Below are positions 33,812-42,131 of a stretch of DNA of 64,000 nucleotides, in pieces. The translations under genes were made by a program, and so were the position numbers. The stretch covers positions 3,193,501 through 3,257,500 of the forward strand of contig NZ_FNTA01000004.1 in the NCBI RefSeq assembly GCF_900105055.1, in the 5' to 3' direction. Source of the DNA: Amycolatopsis lurida (GTDB lineage Bacteria > Actinomycetota > Actinomycetes > Mycobacteriales > Pseudonocardiaceae). Numbering within the stretch: the stretch's first letter is position 1; every line of letters begins with the position of its first letter. The notes below the pieces were generated by a model that saw nothing but the letters and a program-made list of their open reading frames with translations, ran no database searches and was not told the origin of the DNA.

Positions 33812-35425
33812 CTAGTGCGCGTGGCCGTGACCGGCCGCGGCGGGCTCCTCCTCGACCGGCTTCTCGACGATGGAGCTCTCCGTCGTGAGCACGAGCCGGG
33901 CGATGGAAGCGGCGTTCGCCACCGCGGACCGGGTCACCTTGACCGGGTCGACGATGCCGGCGGCCAGCAGGTCGGTGAGCTCACCGGTGGCGGCGTTGAA
34001 GCCGTGCCCCCAGCTCTGCTCCTGGACCTTGTTCACGATGACCGCGCCCTCGTGGCCCGCGTTGGTCGCGATCCAGAACAGCGGGGCGGACAGCGCGTCG
34101 CGGACGATGCGGACACCGGTCGCTTCGTCGCCCTCGAGGCCGAGGCCGCCGTCGAGCTCCTTGACCGCGTGCACCAGCGCCGAGCCACCGCCGGGCAGGA
34201 TGCCCTCTTCGACGGCCGCCTTGGTCGAAGCCACGGCGTCCTCGATGCGGTGCTTGCGCTCGTTCAGCTCGGTCTCGGTGGCCGCGCCGACCTTGATCAC
34301 CGCGACACCGCCGCCGAGCTTCGCCAGCCGCTCCTGCAGCTTCTCGCGGTCCCAGTCGGAGTCGGTGTTCTCGATCTCCTTGCGGATCTGCGCGACGCGC
34401 GCGGCGATGTCGTCCTTGGTGCCGGCACCGTCGACGAGCGTGGTGTCGTCCTTGGTGACGACGATCCGGCGCGCGTTGCCCAGCTGGGCCAGCGTGGTCT
34501 CGGACAGCTTGTGCCCGATCTCGGCCGAGATGACCTCGCCGCCGGTGACGACCGCGAGGTCGTCCAGGAACGCCTTGCGGCGGTCGCCGAAGAACGGCGC
34601 CTTGACCGCGACGGCGGTGATCGTCTTGCGCAGCGAGTTCACGACGAGGGTCGACAGCGCTTCACCGTCGACGTCCTCGGCGATGATCAGCAGCGGCTTC
34701 TTGGCCTCGACGACCTTCTCCAGCACCGGGAGCAGGTCGGCCAGCGCCGAGATCTTCTCGCGGACCAGCAGGATGTAGGCGTCCTCGAGGATCGCCTTCT
34801 GCTCCTCCGGGTTGGTCGCGAAGTGCGCCGACAGGAAACCCTTGTCGAACTGCACACCCTCGGTGATCACGAGCTCGGTCGCCAGCGTGGACGACTCCTC
34901 GATCGTGATGACACCGTCTTCGCCGACCCGCTCGACGGCCTCGCCGAGCAGGGCGCCGATGGCCGCGTCACGCGAGGTGACGGTGCCGACCTGGGCGATG
35001 TTGTCGCGACCCTTGACCGGGGTCGCCTTCTCCTTGAGGACCGCGATGACCTTCTCCGCGGCGGCCTCGATGCCGCGGCCGACGGCGGTCGGGTTGGCGC
35101 CGGCGGCGACGTTGCGCAGGCCGACCTTCACCAGTGACTGCGCGAGCACGGTCGCGGTCGTGGTGCCGTCACCGGCGACGTCGTTGGTCTTGGTGGCGAC
35201 GCTCTTGGCGAGCTGGGCGCCGAGGTTCTCGAACGGGTCGTCGAGCTCGATCTCACGAGCGACGGTGACGCCGTCGAGGGTGATGGTCGGGCCACCGAAC
35301 TTCTTGTCGAGCACGACGTGGCGACCGCGCGGGCCGAGGGTGACCTTGACCGCGTCGGCGAGCTTGTTCACCCCGCGCTCGAGCGCGCGACGAGCGTCCT
35401 CGTCGAAACTGATCTGCTTGGGCAT
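33812..35425 (-). CDS. groEL1: Chaperonin GroEL (GroEL1 type, His-rich tail)
   Basis: 537 residues. The 60-kDa chaperonin signature is complete: TLGPRGRHVVLDKKFGGPTITLDGVTVA, ATP site GDGTTTATVLAQ and the C-terminal EEGILPGGGSALV. Instead of the GGM tail it ends AAAGHGHAH, the His-rich tail typical of actinobacterial GroEL1, which in mycobacteria is linked to copper and mycolate roles rather than bulk folding. It follows groES by 100 bases, and the position beside whiB3 matches mycobacteria. A second groEL elsewhere in the genome is expected. Confidence 0.97.
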   Translation of the reverse strand: MPKQISFDEDARRALERGVNKLADAVKVTLGPRGRHVVLDKKFGGPTITLDGVTVAREIELDDPFENLGAQLAKSVATKTNDVAGDGTTTATVLAQSLVKVGLRNVAAGANPTAVGRGIEAAAEKVIAVLKEKATPVKGRDNIAQVGTVTSRDAAIGALLGEAVERVGEDGVITIEESSTLATELVITEGVQFDKGFLSAHFATNPEEQKAILEDAYILLVREKISALADLLPVLEKVVEAKKPLLIIAEDVDGEALSTLVVNSLRKTITAVAVKAPFFGDRRKAFLDDLAVVTGGEVISAEIGHKLSETTLAQLGNARRIVVTKDDTTLVDGAGTKDDIAARVAQIRKEIENTDSDWDREKLQERLAKLGGGVAVIKVGAATETELNERKHRIEDAVASTKAAVEEGILPGGGSALVHAVKELDGGLGLEGDEATGVRIVRDALSAPLFWIATNAGHEGAVIVNKVQEQSWGHGFNAATGELTDLLAAGIVDPVKVTRSAVANAASIARLVLTTESSIVEKPVEEEPAAAGHGHAH

Positions 35426-35470
35426 GGCCTGTTCCGCTTACCTTCCAGTTCTAAAGCACGGAATACACGA

Positions 35471-35506
35471 ACGCCCCGTCCCCCGGCAATGCGGGGCCCG
35501 GGGCGT
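35471..35506. other. Hairpin in the groES-groEL spacer
   Basis: ACGCCCCG (35471-35478) pairs with CGGGGCGT (35499-35506), with an inner CCCC/GGGG pairing. It may reduce readthrough or protect the 3' end of groES mRNA, setting the GroES:GroEL ratio. Confidence 0.6.
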
Positions 35507-35525
35507 CATGCGCTGAGAGCGGACG

Positions 35526-35819
35526 TCAGTTGATGACGGCCAGCACGTCGCGAGCGGAAAGGATCAAGTAGTCCTCACCGTTGTACTTCACTTCGGTGCC
35601 GCCGTACTTGGAGTAGATGACGACGTCGCCGACAGCCACGTCCAGCGGAACGCGGTTGCCCTTGTCGTCGATGCGGCCCGGGCCCACGGCCAGAACCTTG
35701 CCCTCCTGGGGCTTCTCCTTGGCGGTGTCGGGGATGACGAGGCCGGAAGCGGTCGTCTCCTCGGCCTCACTCGTCTGGACAACGATCTTGTCCTCGAGCG
35801 GCTTGATGTTCACGCTCAC
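35526..35819 (-). CDS. groES: Co-chaperonin GroES
   Basis: 97 residues from GTG at 35819, with GGAGG about 8 bases upstream. Typical 10-kDa chaperonin: NIKPLEDKIVVQTSEAEETTASGLVIP with the mobile loop, PQEGKVLAVGPGR, GDVVIYSKYGGTEVKYNGEDYLIL. It caps GroEL. Expression is probably heat-inducible through the CIRCE element upstream. Confidence 0.97.
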   Translation of the reverse strand: MSVNIKPLEDKIVVQTSEAEETTASGLVIPDTAKEKPQEGKVLAVGPGRIDDKGNRVPLDVAVGDVVIYSKYGGTEVKYNGEDYLILSARDVLAVIN

Positions 35820-35918
35820 CGGGTTGACCTCCACGGTCGTCGAAAGCGTTGGCAGGATGAGTTACGGCTCCTACCACCCCCGCCGTCGCGGGTGCCGGGG
35901 CGTGTTCGGGCCGTGCAA

Positions 35919-35945
35919 TTAGCACTCTAGCCATGTGAGTGCCAG
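35919..35945. promoter_or_regulatory. CIRCE element (HrcA operator) upstream of groES
   Basis: TTAGCACTC, a 9-base spacer and GAGTGCCAG; the consensus is TTAGCACTC-N9-GAGTGCTAA, so the first half is perfect and the second has two changes. It lies 100 bases before the groES start. HrcA repression with release on heat shock is the established role. Confidence 0.88.
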
Positions 35946-36028
35946 CTTCGCAAGGAGGGTCCGCTCACCCCGCGAAAACTCGGCCCCCGAGCCCCTGACC
36001 GGCCGTTTCGTTCCGCCCGGTACCCCCG

Positions 36029-36057
36029 GATCGCGATTAGGGGGCTAAACGCAAGTC
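36029..36057. repeat. Dispersed palindromic repeat, copy 13
   Basis: GATCGCGATTAG, centre GGGG, CTAAACGCAAGTC. On the minus strand it encodes the last residues (DLRLAP) and the stop of the HAD-family gene. Confidence 0.93.
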
Positions 36058-36675
36058 CGCGACGTCGGTCACCAGGGCATCGGGATGGAGGGCCCCTAGG
36101 GCCCTGCGCTTCGCTGGTGTCTTCGCCAGAGCGATCGAAGTGACGCCTGCGGCGCGAGCGGCCAGGATGTCCGCGGCCGAGTCGCCGACCATGACGCACT
36201 GCACCGGTGACGTGCCGAGAGCCGTCACAGCGGCATCGAGGAGCGCCGGCTGTGGCTTCAGCAGCGCCGGGTCGCTCGTCGTCCGCGCGCTGATCCCGCG
36301 AACGAACTCGACGAGGTCGTGCAGACCCAGGAAGGACCGGATCGCGTCGACGGAGTTGTTGCTGACGACCGTCACCGTGAACCCCTGCGCACGCCAGTCG
36401 CGCAGCACTTCCGCGATACCGGGAGCAGGCGAGATCAGGGCGACGGCCTCCCCCTCGAAGCGGGTGAGCTGCCGCTCGACGACGTGCGCGGCGTTCGGCC
36501 CGCACGAGGCCGCGAACCGGAGCACGTCGAACGGATCGGACGAGGCGATCACCTCGGGCTCGATGAGGCGTTGGAGCCGGTCCGCGACCTCGCTCGCCGG
36601 AAGCCTGGCGAACACGTCGCACACCGGCCCGTCGAAGTCGAGGAAGACGTGGTCCTTCTCGCGCAGGAGCTCCAT
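36037..36675 (-). CDS. HAD-superfamily phosphatase bracketed by repeats
   Basis: 212 residues from ATG at 36675; the frame extends upstream without a start context. HAD motif I is LDFDGPVCD, motif II VVSNNS, and motifs III/IV lie around LLKPQPALLDAA and CVMVGDSAADI. A helical cap separates them. A phosphoglycolate- or pyrophosphatase-like phosphatase is likely; the substrate is unknown. The final six residues DLRLAP and the TAA come from repeat copy 13, and copy 14 in opposite orientation lies 18 bases upstream of the start, so the gene is bracketed by an inverted pair. Confidence 0.88.
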   Translation of the reverse strand: MELLREKDHVFLDFDGPVCDVFARLPASEVADRLQRLIEPEVIASSDPFDVLRFAASCGPNAAHVVERQLTRFEGEAVALISPAPGIAEVLRDWRAQGFTVTVVSNNSVDAIRSFLGLHDLVEFVRGISARTTSDPALLKPQPALLDAAVTALGTSPVQCVMVGDSAADILAARAAGVTSIALAKTPAKRRALGALHPDALVTDVADLRLAP

Positions 36676-36692
36676 CCCTCCACCTTGCCACC

Positions 36693-36721
36693 GACCTGCG
36701 TTTAGCCCCCTAATCGCGATC
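36693..36721. repeat. Dispersed palindromic repeat, copy 14
   Basis: GACCTGCGTTTAG, centre CCCCC, TAATCGCGATC: inverted relative to copy 13, on the other side of the HAD-family gene. Confidence 0.92.
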
Positions 36722-36816
36722 TGGAGGGACCTTACGGACGAAGCCGGTTTCTGGTTAGGTTCCGACCATTGGGGTCGGTCCTGTTCAGCAGACCTAGTCA
36801 CTGGGGGTATACGCCC

Positions 36817-38712
36817 ATGCCGCGTCCCTTCCGTCCCGTAACCCTCGAGCCGCTCCGGCGCCGGTCCAAACGGACCGCCGGGCTCGCGGTCCTCGCCCTC
36901 GCCGCCGGGCTCCTCGCCGCGGTCCCCGCCGAAGCCGCCCCCGCGGACCAGCAGCGTCAGCGGGACTTCGCGGCCGCCGCGCGGGAATTCGGCGTCCCGG
37001 AGAACGTCCTGCTCGGCGTCTCGTTCCTGGAGTCGCGCTGGGATTTCAACGCCGGCACCCCGAGCACGTCCGCCGGGTACGGCCCGATGCACCTGACCGA
37101 CCTGCGCGAAGCGGGCACGGGCACGCATCACGACGAAGGTGAGGAGGATCCGCGCGGCGACGACGCCCGCCCGGCGAAACTCCCGGCGACCCCGGCGCCG
37201 AAGCCTCCCCCACCCGGCCTCCAGACCATCGACGAAGCGGCCACGCTGATCGGCCAGGACGTCGCGACGCTGCGAACGAACACCACCCAGAACATTCGCG
37301 GTGGCGCCGCCCTCCTGGCGAAGTATCAGCGCGAGACCGGCGACTGGAGGGCCGCCGTCGCGCGCTACAGCGGCGCGAAGGACGCCGAGGGAGCGCAGTC
37401 CTTCGCCGACGAAGTCTTCGACACCATCTCCAAGGGCGTCAGCCGCAGGACCGACGACGGCCAGAACGTCACCCTCGCCGCGTCACCGATGAGCCCGGCG
37501 CGCACCCAGGCCGAAGCCCCGAAGACGGAGTGCCCGAAGAAGGTCTCGTGCCTTTCGGTGCCGGCGCCGTACCAGGAGTTGCCGGACAACGACTACGGCA
37601 ACCACGACAAGGCGGACCGGCCGAAGAGCCAGAAGGTCGAATACATCATCATCCACGACACCGAGGGCTACTGGGACACGGCGATGGACCTTGTCACCGA
37701 CCCGACGTACGTGAGCTGGCACTACACGATCCGCTCGTCCGACGGCCAGATCGCGCAGCACGTGCCGACCAAGGACGTCGCCTGGCACGCGGGCAACTGG
37801 TACGTCAACGCGAAGTCCGTCGGCATCGAGCACGAGGGCTTCGCCGCGAAGGGCACTTGGTACACGGAGGCGATGTACCGCACGTCCGCGAAGCTGGTCG
37901 GCTACCTCGCGCGGAAATACGACATCCCGCTCGACCGCGCGCACATCCTCGGCCACGACAACGTCCCCGGCACGATCCCCTCGACGATCCGGGGCATGCA
38001 CTGGGATCCGGGCCCGTACTGGGACTGGGCGCACTACTTCGAGCTGATGGGCGCGCCGCTTTCCGGCTTCGGCCGTCCGGGCTCACCGCTGGTGACCATC
38101 ACGCCGGACTTCGCCACGAACCAGCCCGCGTTCACCGGCTGCGAGTCCGCCGGAAAGCCTTGCCCGGCAAGGGGTTCCGGTTCCGTCGTACTGCGCAGCG
38201 AGCCGAACGACTCGGCGCCGCTGCTCAAGGACATCGGCCTGCGCCCGGACGGTTCGGCGAGCACGATGGCCGTTTCCGACATCGGCAGCCGGGCGGAGAC
38301 CGGCCAGCGGTACGTGGTCGCCGAGCGGCGTGACGGCTGGACGGCGATCTGGTACCTCGGACAGAAGGGCTGGTTCCGCGACCAGCGCACGACGAGCCCC
38401 GCGTTCGGCCTGGTCGTCACGCCGAAGCCCGGCCTGGCGACCGTGCCGGTGTTCGGGCGCGCGTATCCCGAAGCCGAGGCCTACCCGGCGAACGTGCCGG
38501 TGCAGCAGGTCATCCCGCTGCCGTACACGTTCTCGGCCGGGCAGCGGTACTCCGTCGGCAACGTGCTCGGTTCCGAGTACTACTCGGCGACGACGTTCGA
38601 CCCGGCGAACCACGTGGTCGTCAAGGGCAAGACGAAATACGTGCAGATCCAGTTCGGACACCGCATCGCCTTCGTGAAGGCGGACGACGTCCGAATCCTG
38701 CCCGCCCTCTGA
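36817..38712 (+). CDS. Secreted N-acetylmuramoyl-L-alanine amidase with N-terminal lysozyme-like domain
   Basis: 631 residues from ATG at 36817. A signal peptide (basic start, hydrophobic AGLAVLALAAGLLAAV, cleavage near AEAAPA) leads to a helical transglycosylase-like region (about 45-210: FGVPENVLLGVSFLESRWDF with a Glu-Ser pair, later GGAALLAKY). An Amidase_2/PGRP domain (about 270-420) follows with zinc ligands likely in IIHDTEGYWD, GHDNVPGT and DPGPYWDW. The C-terminal 200 residues are beta-rich, SH3-like repeats for wall binding. It should cleave peptidoglycan stem peptides outside the cell. It is the first gene of the surface-oriented island. Confidence 0.9.
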   Translation: MPRPFRPVTLEPLRRRSKRTAGLAVLALAAGLLAAVPAEAAPADQQRQRDFAAAAREFGVPENVLLGVSFLESRWDFNAGTPSTSAGYGPMHLTDLREAGTGTHHDEGEEDPRGDDARPAKLPATPAPKPPPPGLQTIDEAATLIGQDVATLRTNTTQNIRGGAALLAKYQRETGDWRAAVARYSGAKDAEGAQSFADEVFDTISKGVSRRTDDGQNVTLAASPMSPARTQAEAPKTECPKKVSCLSVPAPYQELPDNDYGNHDKADRPKSQKVEYIIIHDTEGYWDTAMDLVTDPTYVSWHYTIRSSDGQIAQHVPTKDVAWHAGNWYVNAKSVGIEHEGFAAKGTWYTEAMYRTSAKLVGYLARKYDIPLDRAHILGHDNVPGTIPSTIRGMHWDPGPYWDWAHYFELMGAPLSGFGRPGSPLVTITPDFATNQPAFTGCESAGKPCPARGSGSVVLRSEPNDSAPLLKDIGLRPDGSASTMAVSDIGSRAETGQRYVVAERRDGWTAIWYLGQKGWFRDQRTTSPAFGLVVTPKPGLATVPVFGRAYPEAEAYPANVPVQQVIPLPYTFSAGQRYSVGNVLGSEYYSATTFDPANHVVVKGKTKYVQIQFGHRIAFVKADDVRILPAL

Positions 38713-38718
38713 AACCGT

Positions 38719-38757
38719 CCCCGGGGTCAGGAGTCCAGCGCGACCTTGACCCCGGGG
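38719..38757. terminator. Inverted repeat between convergent amidase and glycosyltransferase genes
   Basis: CCCCGGGGTCA (38719-38729) pairs with TGACCCCGGGG (38747-38757), 11-bp arms and 17-base loop, spanning the glycosyltransferase stop. Likely bidirectional termination. Confidence 0.7.
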
Positions 38758-40115
38758 GCGTGCTCGGTGTTCCGCCGCGTCTTCGACCAGCCGTTGCGGC
38801 CGCGCACCAGCCGGAACAGCGCCCGCCACGACGTGATGTAGAACGTGTAGATGTACAGCGCGTAGGCGAAACCCATCCCGAGTCCACGTAGGACATTGCG
38901 GCTCTTCAGGCATTTGAACTGGTAGATCGGGCCCCACACGATGAACGGCAGCAGCCCGAACGAGCCGTAGATGGCGAACAGGATCCACGCGCCGTCGTCG
39001 GCGAACCAGGTCCAGACCTGCGCCGGATCGCCCGCGGTACTGAAGAGCAGCAGGATGAACGGGATCGGGTACAGCAGCGAGCCGAGCAGCTGCATCCACG
39101 GCTGCGCGAGGTAGTACATCATCTCCGCCGCGCCCAGCGTGCTCACATGCGGCGAATCCCAGATCCGCCGGAGATACCGCGAACACTGCATCGTGCCCTG
39201 GCCCCAGCGCGTGCGCTGCACCAGGAACCGCCGCAGGCTGTACAGACCTTCCTGCTTCACATGGGAATCCGGGGTGTAGCCGGTCCGCCAGCCCGCGGTC
39301 AGCAGGTGCACGCCGAGTTCGAAATCCTCCAGCAGCGAACCACGCCACGGCTGTTCGTCCGGCCCGGCGATCGAGTCCAATGCGGACAGCCGGGTGAACT
39401 GACCGTTGCCGCCCATGGAGATCGTGCCGGTGAAGCCGCGCGAGGTCTGGATGGCCGCGATGGCCGTGCGGAACTCGAGATCCTGCATCTGGGCCAGCTT
39501 CAGCCCGAAAGCGCGCGAAAACCAGTTCTTCCCCGGCGGGCGGGTGTCGGCGTTGCCCATCCAAACGTCGAGCTGGACGGCGCCGATCGTCTCGTCGCCG
39601 AAAAGATGGTCCGCCGCGCACACCTCGAGGCAGTTCGCCGCCGGCCGCCCGTCCGCGTCGACGACCACGACGACCACGTCGTCCCGGCTCGCGTCCGGTC
39701 CCATCCAGTCGTTGAGCGCCTGATAGGCCGCGTTGAGCGCGTCCCCCTTGCCCGTCCGCGCCTCCGGACGGCGCCGGGGAACGAGATGCAGGTACGGGTC
39801 GTAGCCGCCATTGCGGCGCCAGATCGACCTCACCACCCGCGCCGTGCGGTCCTCGGAGTCGTCGTCGACGACCCAGACGTGCGCGTGCCGGAACGTCGAC
39901 CGCAGGTACCGCACGGTTTCCCGGATGACGGTCTGTTCGTCCCGGCATGGAACGAAGAAGTGCCAGGTGAAGTCGGCGGCGTCACCGACGGGCGCGGGTT
40001 TGCGCCGCAGGTACGGCACGACGATCACGACCACGTACACGATGAACGCCACGCTCATCGTGAGCGCGAACGCCTGCGTGATCGCCAGAAGGATCTTGAT
40101 CGAGCCGCCGCCCAT
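38727..40115 (-). CDS. Membrane family-2 glycosyltransferase
   Basis: 462 residues from ATG at 40115, overlapping the exosortase stop (ATGA), so translation is coupled. An N-terminal membrane helix (about 8-33) precedes the GT-A domain: substrate residues in VVDDDSEDRT and VVVVDADG, catalytic Asp in LLEDFELGVHL and the QRTRWGQG (QxxRW) motif of processive synthases. Four or more C-terminal helices follow. Similar to BcsA/NodC/hyaluronan-synthase-type enzymes; it would build or transfer a glycan at the cytoplasmic membrane. Coupling to the exosortase suggests the glycan is joined to the sorted protein or is its attachment site, which is inference. Confidence 0.9.
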   Translation of the reverse strand: MGGGSIKILLAITQAFALTMSVAFIVYVVVIVVPYLRRKPAPVGDAADFTWHFFVPCRDEQTVIRETVRYLRSTFRHAHVWVVDDDSEDRTARVVRSIWRRNGGYDPYLHLVPRRRPEARTGKGDALNAAYQALNDWMGPDASRDDVVVVVVDADGRPAANCLEVCAADHLFGDETIGAVQLDVWMGNADTRPPGKNWFSRAFGLKLAQMQDLEFRTAIAAIQTSRGFTGTISMGGNGQFTRLSALDSIAGPDEQPWRGSLLEDFELGVHLLTAGWRTGYTPDSHVKQEGLYSLRRFLVQRTRWGQGTMQCSRYLRRIWDSPHVSTLGAAEMMYYLAQPWMQLLGSLLYPIPFILLLFSTAGDPAQVWTWFADDGAWILFAIYGSFGLLPFIVWGPIYQFKCLKSRNVLRGLGMGFAYALYIYTFYITSWRALFRLVRGRNGWSKTRRNTEHAPGVKVALDS

Positions 40116-40669
40116 CAGGCGGCCACGCGTTCGGCACGGGGCTTGCGGGTGCTCAGCCAGACGAACAGCACGAGGGCGATCGCGCCGCCGAGGACGCTGA
40201 CCATCGAACCGAGCAGGGTGTGTCCCCAGTAATAACCTTCGTCGATACCCATCACGTTCACGAGACCGACGATGGCCAAAACCCTCATCTGATTGACAAG
40301 AATGACGACGATCGCGGAAATGAGCAACGAAGTGAAGAGTCGCTTCGCATTTTTCGGCCGGAAATACAACATGACGGCGGTCACCAGCAGCAGTGGCAGC
40401 AACATGAATGCCGACGAGCATTCCGGAGTCATTCTTAACCCGAGTGGAGTATCGCCGGACAACCCAAAGTAGACAGTCTCGCGTTCACCGGCGACGAAGA
40501 CACCCGATGTGGTGATAACCCTCAGTATCAGGCCCGAGAGCTGGACTTCGAAAACCCGGTACAGGCGTTCGGCCAGCACCAGGCCGACCGCGACGGCGAG
40601 CACCGCCAGTACCGCCATACGCAGCGGAAACCGGCTGGAACTCGGCAAAGGAGCGCTCGCAACGGCCAC
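40115..40669 (-). CDS. Exosortase/archaeosortase-family membrane protein
   Basis: 184 residues from GTG at 40669, with GAGAGGG a few bases upstream; the longer frame to 40885 lacks support. About five membrane helices. The family triad is present: Cys84 in TPECSSAFMLLPLL, Arg129 in NQMRVLAIVGLVN and His150 in YYWGHTLLGS. Exosortases are membrane cysteine transpeptidase-like enzymes that process C-terminal sorting tails and attach the protein to a membrane or glycan acceptor. The divergent gene at 41050 encodes the natural candidate substrate, and the overlapping glycosyltransferase suggests a sugar-linked acceptor. The subfamily resembles the actinobacterial exosortases found with choice-of-anchor P proteins, from memory. 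Confidence 0.87.
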   Translation of the reverse strand: MAVASAPLPSSSRFPLRMAVLAVLAVAVGLVLAERLYRVFEVQLSGLILRVITTSGVFVAGERETVYFGLSGDTPLGLRMTPECSSAFMLLPLLLVTAVMLYFRPKNAKRLFTSLLISAIVVILVNQMRVLAIVGLVNVMGIDEGYYWGHTLLGSMVSVLGGAIALVLFVWLSTRKPRAERVAA

Positions 40670-41049
40670 GATGACCCTCTCAGGAAAGACGCAGCAGACG
40701 ACGGGACACGTCGAAGCGGACAGGGGACCTCGCCGACGAGAGTAAGTCAGCGAGAACCGGCCCTTTCGACCGGGGTTCGCCTTTTCAACGTGATCATGGG
40801 CCCTTTCGGCACGATCGTGGAGAAACTGACTAGGCCGAAAGAGTGACGCGATCGGCGACCTGCGGGAAATGTCCGCAAAGACCACCCGATCCGGTGATCC
40901 TCACAATTTTCTGTGCAATTTAAGAAACACTCGGCGATAGACGATCCGCGAGCCGAGTCAGGCCAGCTGAGGATTCGTCCGCGACGGTTGCGCCCTCGTG
41001 CCGACCGCAGATCCAGAGAAACTCCCCACGAATCAATTCGGAGGACCAG
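40670..41049. other. Divergent promoter region of the exosortase island
   Basis: 380 bases between the exosortase and the sorted surface protein genes, with no credible gene. It contains an inverted repeat CTTTCGGC (40803-40810) / GCCGAAAG (40834-40841) and an unusually AT-rich stretch at about 40905-40928 (ACAATTTTCTGTGCAATTTA), a likely promoter area for the plus-strand gene. No known operator was recognised. Confidence 0.55.
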
Positions 41050-41826
41050 TTGAAGAACACGCACCTCTTGCGACGAGGTGGATTGCTCGCCGCTGTGGTG
41101 GCGAGCGTGGCCATCGCCGGCGCGGCGCCCGCCTCGGCGGCCCCCGGTGACGGCTCCGCGTACGGCGTCAAGGTCGATGTGAAGCTCCTCGGCCTCGACG
41201 CGGTGAAAGCCGGGCCGCTCGCCGAGGCGAAGACCTCCGGGCCGACCGCCAACAGCCTCGCGAAGGTCGACCTTACCGGCGTGCTCACCGCGGGCGCGAT
41301 CAACACCGAAGCCAAGCGCGACGACAACTCCGGTGCCGTGACCGCCAAGGCCAGCACCGCCGATGTCGGCTTGCCGCTGCTGAAGAGCGCGCTCGGTACG
41401 GTCGGCGTCAAGGTCGTCGAAGCCACCTGCACCGCGACCCAGAAGGGTGTGCAGGGCGCGACGAACCTGGTCGACGCGAAACTCGGCAGCGCGGGGACGG
41501 TCGACTCGACGCCCGCCCCGAACACGCAGATCAAGGTCGGCCTCGGGACCGTCAACGTCGCGACGATCATCCTGAACGAACAGATCAAGAACAGCGACGG
41601 CAGCCTCACGGTCAACGCCATCCACGTGAAGCTGCTCGGCGAGGCCCTCACCCCGCTCGGGTCCGGCGACGTGATCGTCTCGTCGGCCACCTGCGGGCCC
41701 GCCGGCCTGCCCGTGCCGCTCGCTTCGGGCGCGGGGCTGTGGATCGGTCTCGGCCTGCTCGGTGCCGTCGCCATCCCGGTCGGTATCCGCGTCGTCCGCA
41801 ACCGGCGTCCGGCGACCACCGCCTGA
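41050..41826 (+). CDS. Secreted surface protein with C-terminal sorting tail (choice-of-anchor P-like)
   Basis: 258 residues; TTG start with GGAGGA 5 bases upstream. The signal peptide (RRGGLLAAVVASVAIAGAAP, cleavage near ASAAP) is followed by a beta-rich domain (about 35-215) with repeated Gly/Ala/Val strands and two Cys (in EATCTATQ and SSATCGPAG). The tail has a short linker GLPVPLASG, a membrane helix (about 225-247) and a basic end (RVVRNRRP): the tripartite layout of sortase/exosortase substrates. I recall this domain as the actinobacterial choice-of-anchor P family. Divergence from the exosortase makes it the probable target. Confidence 0.85.
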   Translation: MKNTHLLRRGGLLAAVVASVAIAGAAPASAAPGDGSAYGVKVDVKLLGLDAVKAGPLAEAKTSGPTANSLAKVDLTGVLTAGAINTEAKRDDNSGAVTAKASTADVGLPLLKSALGTVGVKVVEATCTATQKGVQGATNLVDAKLGSAGTVDSTPAPNTQIKVGLGTVNVATIILNEQIKNSDGSLTVNAIHVKLLGEALTPLGSGDVIVSSATCGPAGLPVPLASGAGLWIGLGLLGAVAIPVGIRVVRNRRPATTA

Positions 41827-41847
41827 CCAGGGTGAAGTGAGGTCGAA

Positions 41848-42027
41848 ATGTACAAGTTGCCTGGCGCCGGAGTCGGCGTCGCCGGTGGCGGGGTGGGTGC
41901 CCTCGCCGCCACCGGGGCCGATGTCGGCTGGTGGCTGGCCGTCGGGGTGATCCTGCTGGTTCTCGGAACCATCGCGGTCATCGCGGGCTACCGCCGCACG
42001 AAACGGCTCGGCGAGATGGGGAGCTGA
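41848..42027 (+). CDS. 59-residue LAATG sorting-signal peptide
   Basis: A short gene 21 bases after the surface-protein stop, with GTGAGG about 5 bases before its ATG. The product begins MYKLPGAGVGVAGGG (Gly-rich), then carries LAATG at residues 19-23, a membrane helix (about 28-47, WWLAVGVILLVLGTIAVI) and the basic tail YRRTKR. This is the LPxTG-type layout in the LAxTG form used by class E sortases, but there is almost nothing else in the protein and no separate signal peptide. It may be anchored alone, or serve as a carrier or decoy. Cotranscription with 41050 is likely. Confidence 0.75.
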   Translation: MYKLPGAGVGVAGGGVGALAATGADVGWWLAVGVILLVLGTIAVIAGYRRTKRLGEMGS

Positions 42028-42131
42028 CACTCCCCTGGACGAAACGGCCGCCGGCGTGGGCCCCTCGCACGCCGGCGGCCATCACCCGCGTTGTGCGGGA
42101 CACTCGAAACGTGGATGAGGAGCGCGAACGC

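Noticed and set aside
35913..36700. Minus-strand 254-codon frame (35927-36691) overlapping the HAD gene
   Set aside because: Shadow frame rich in Arg; the HAD motifs are in the other frame.
36769..36816. Upstream start for the amidase
   Set aside because: The added 16 residues precede a perfect signal peptide beginning at 36817.
40670..40885. N-terminal extension of the exosortase
   Set aside because: The extra residues are polar and Arg-rich without conservation cues, and the GTG at 40669 has a ribosome site.
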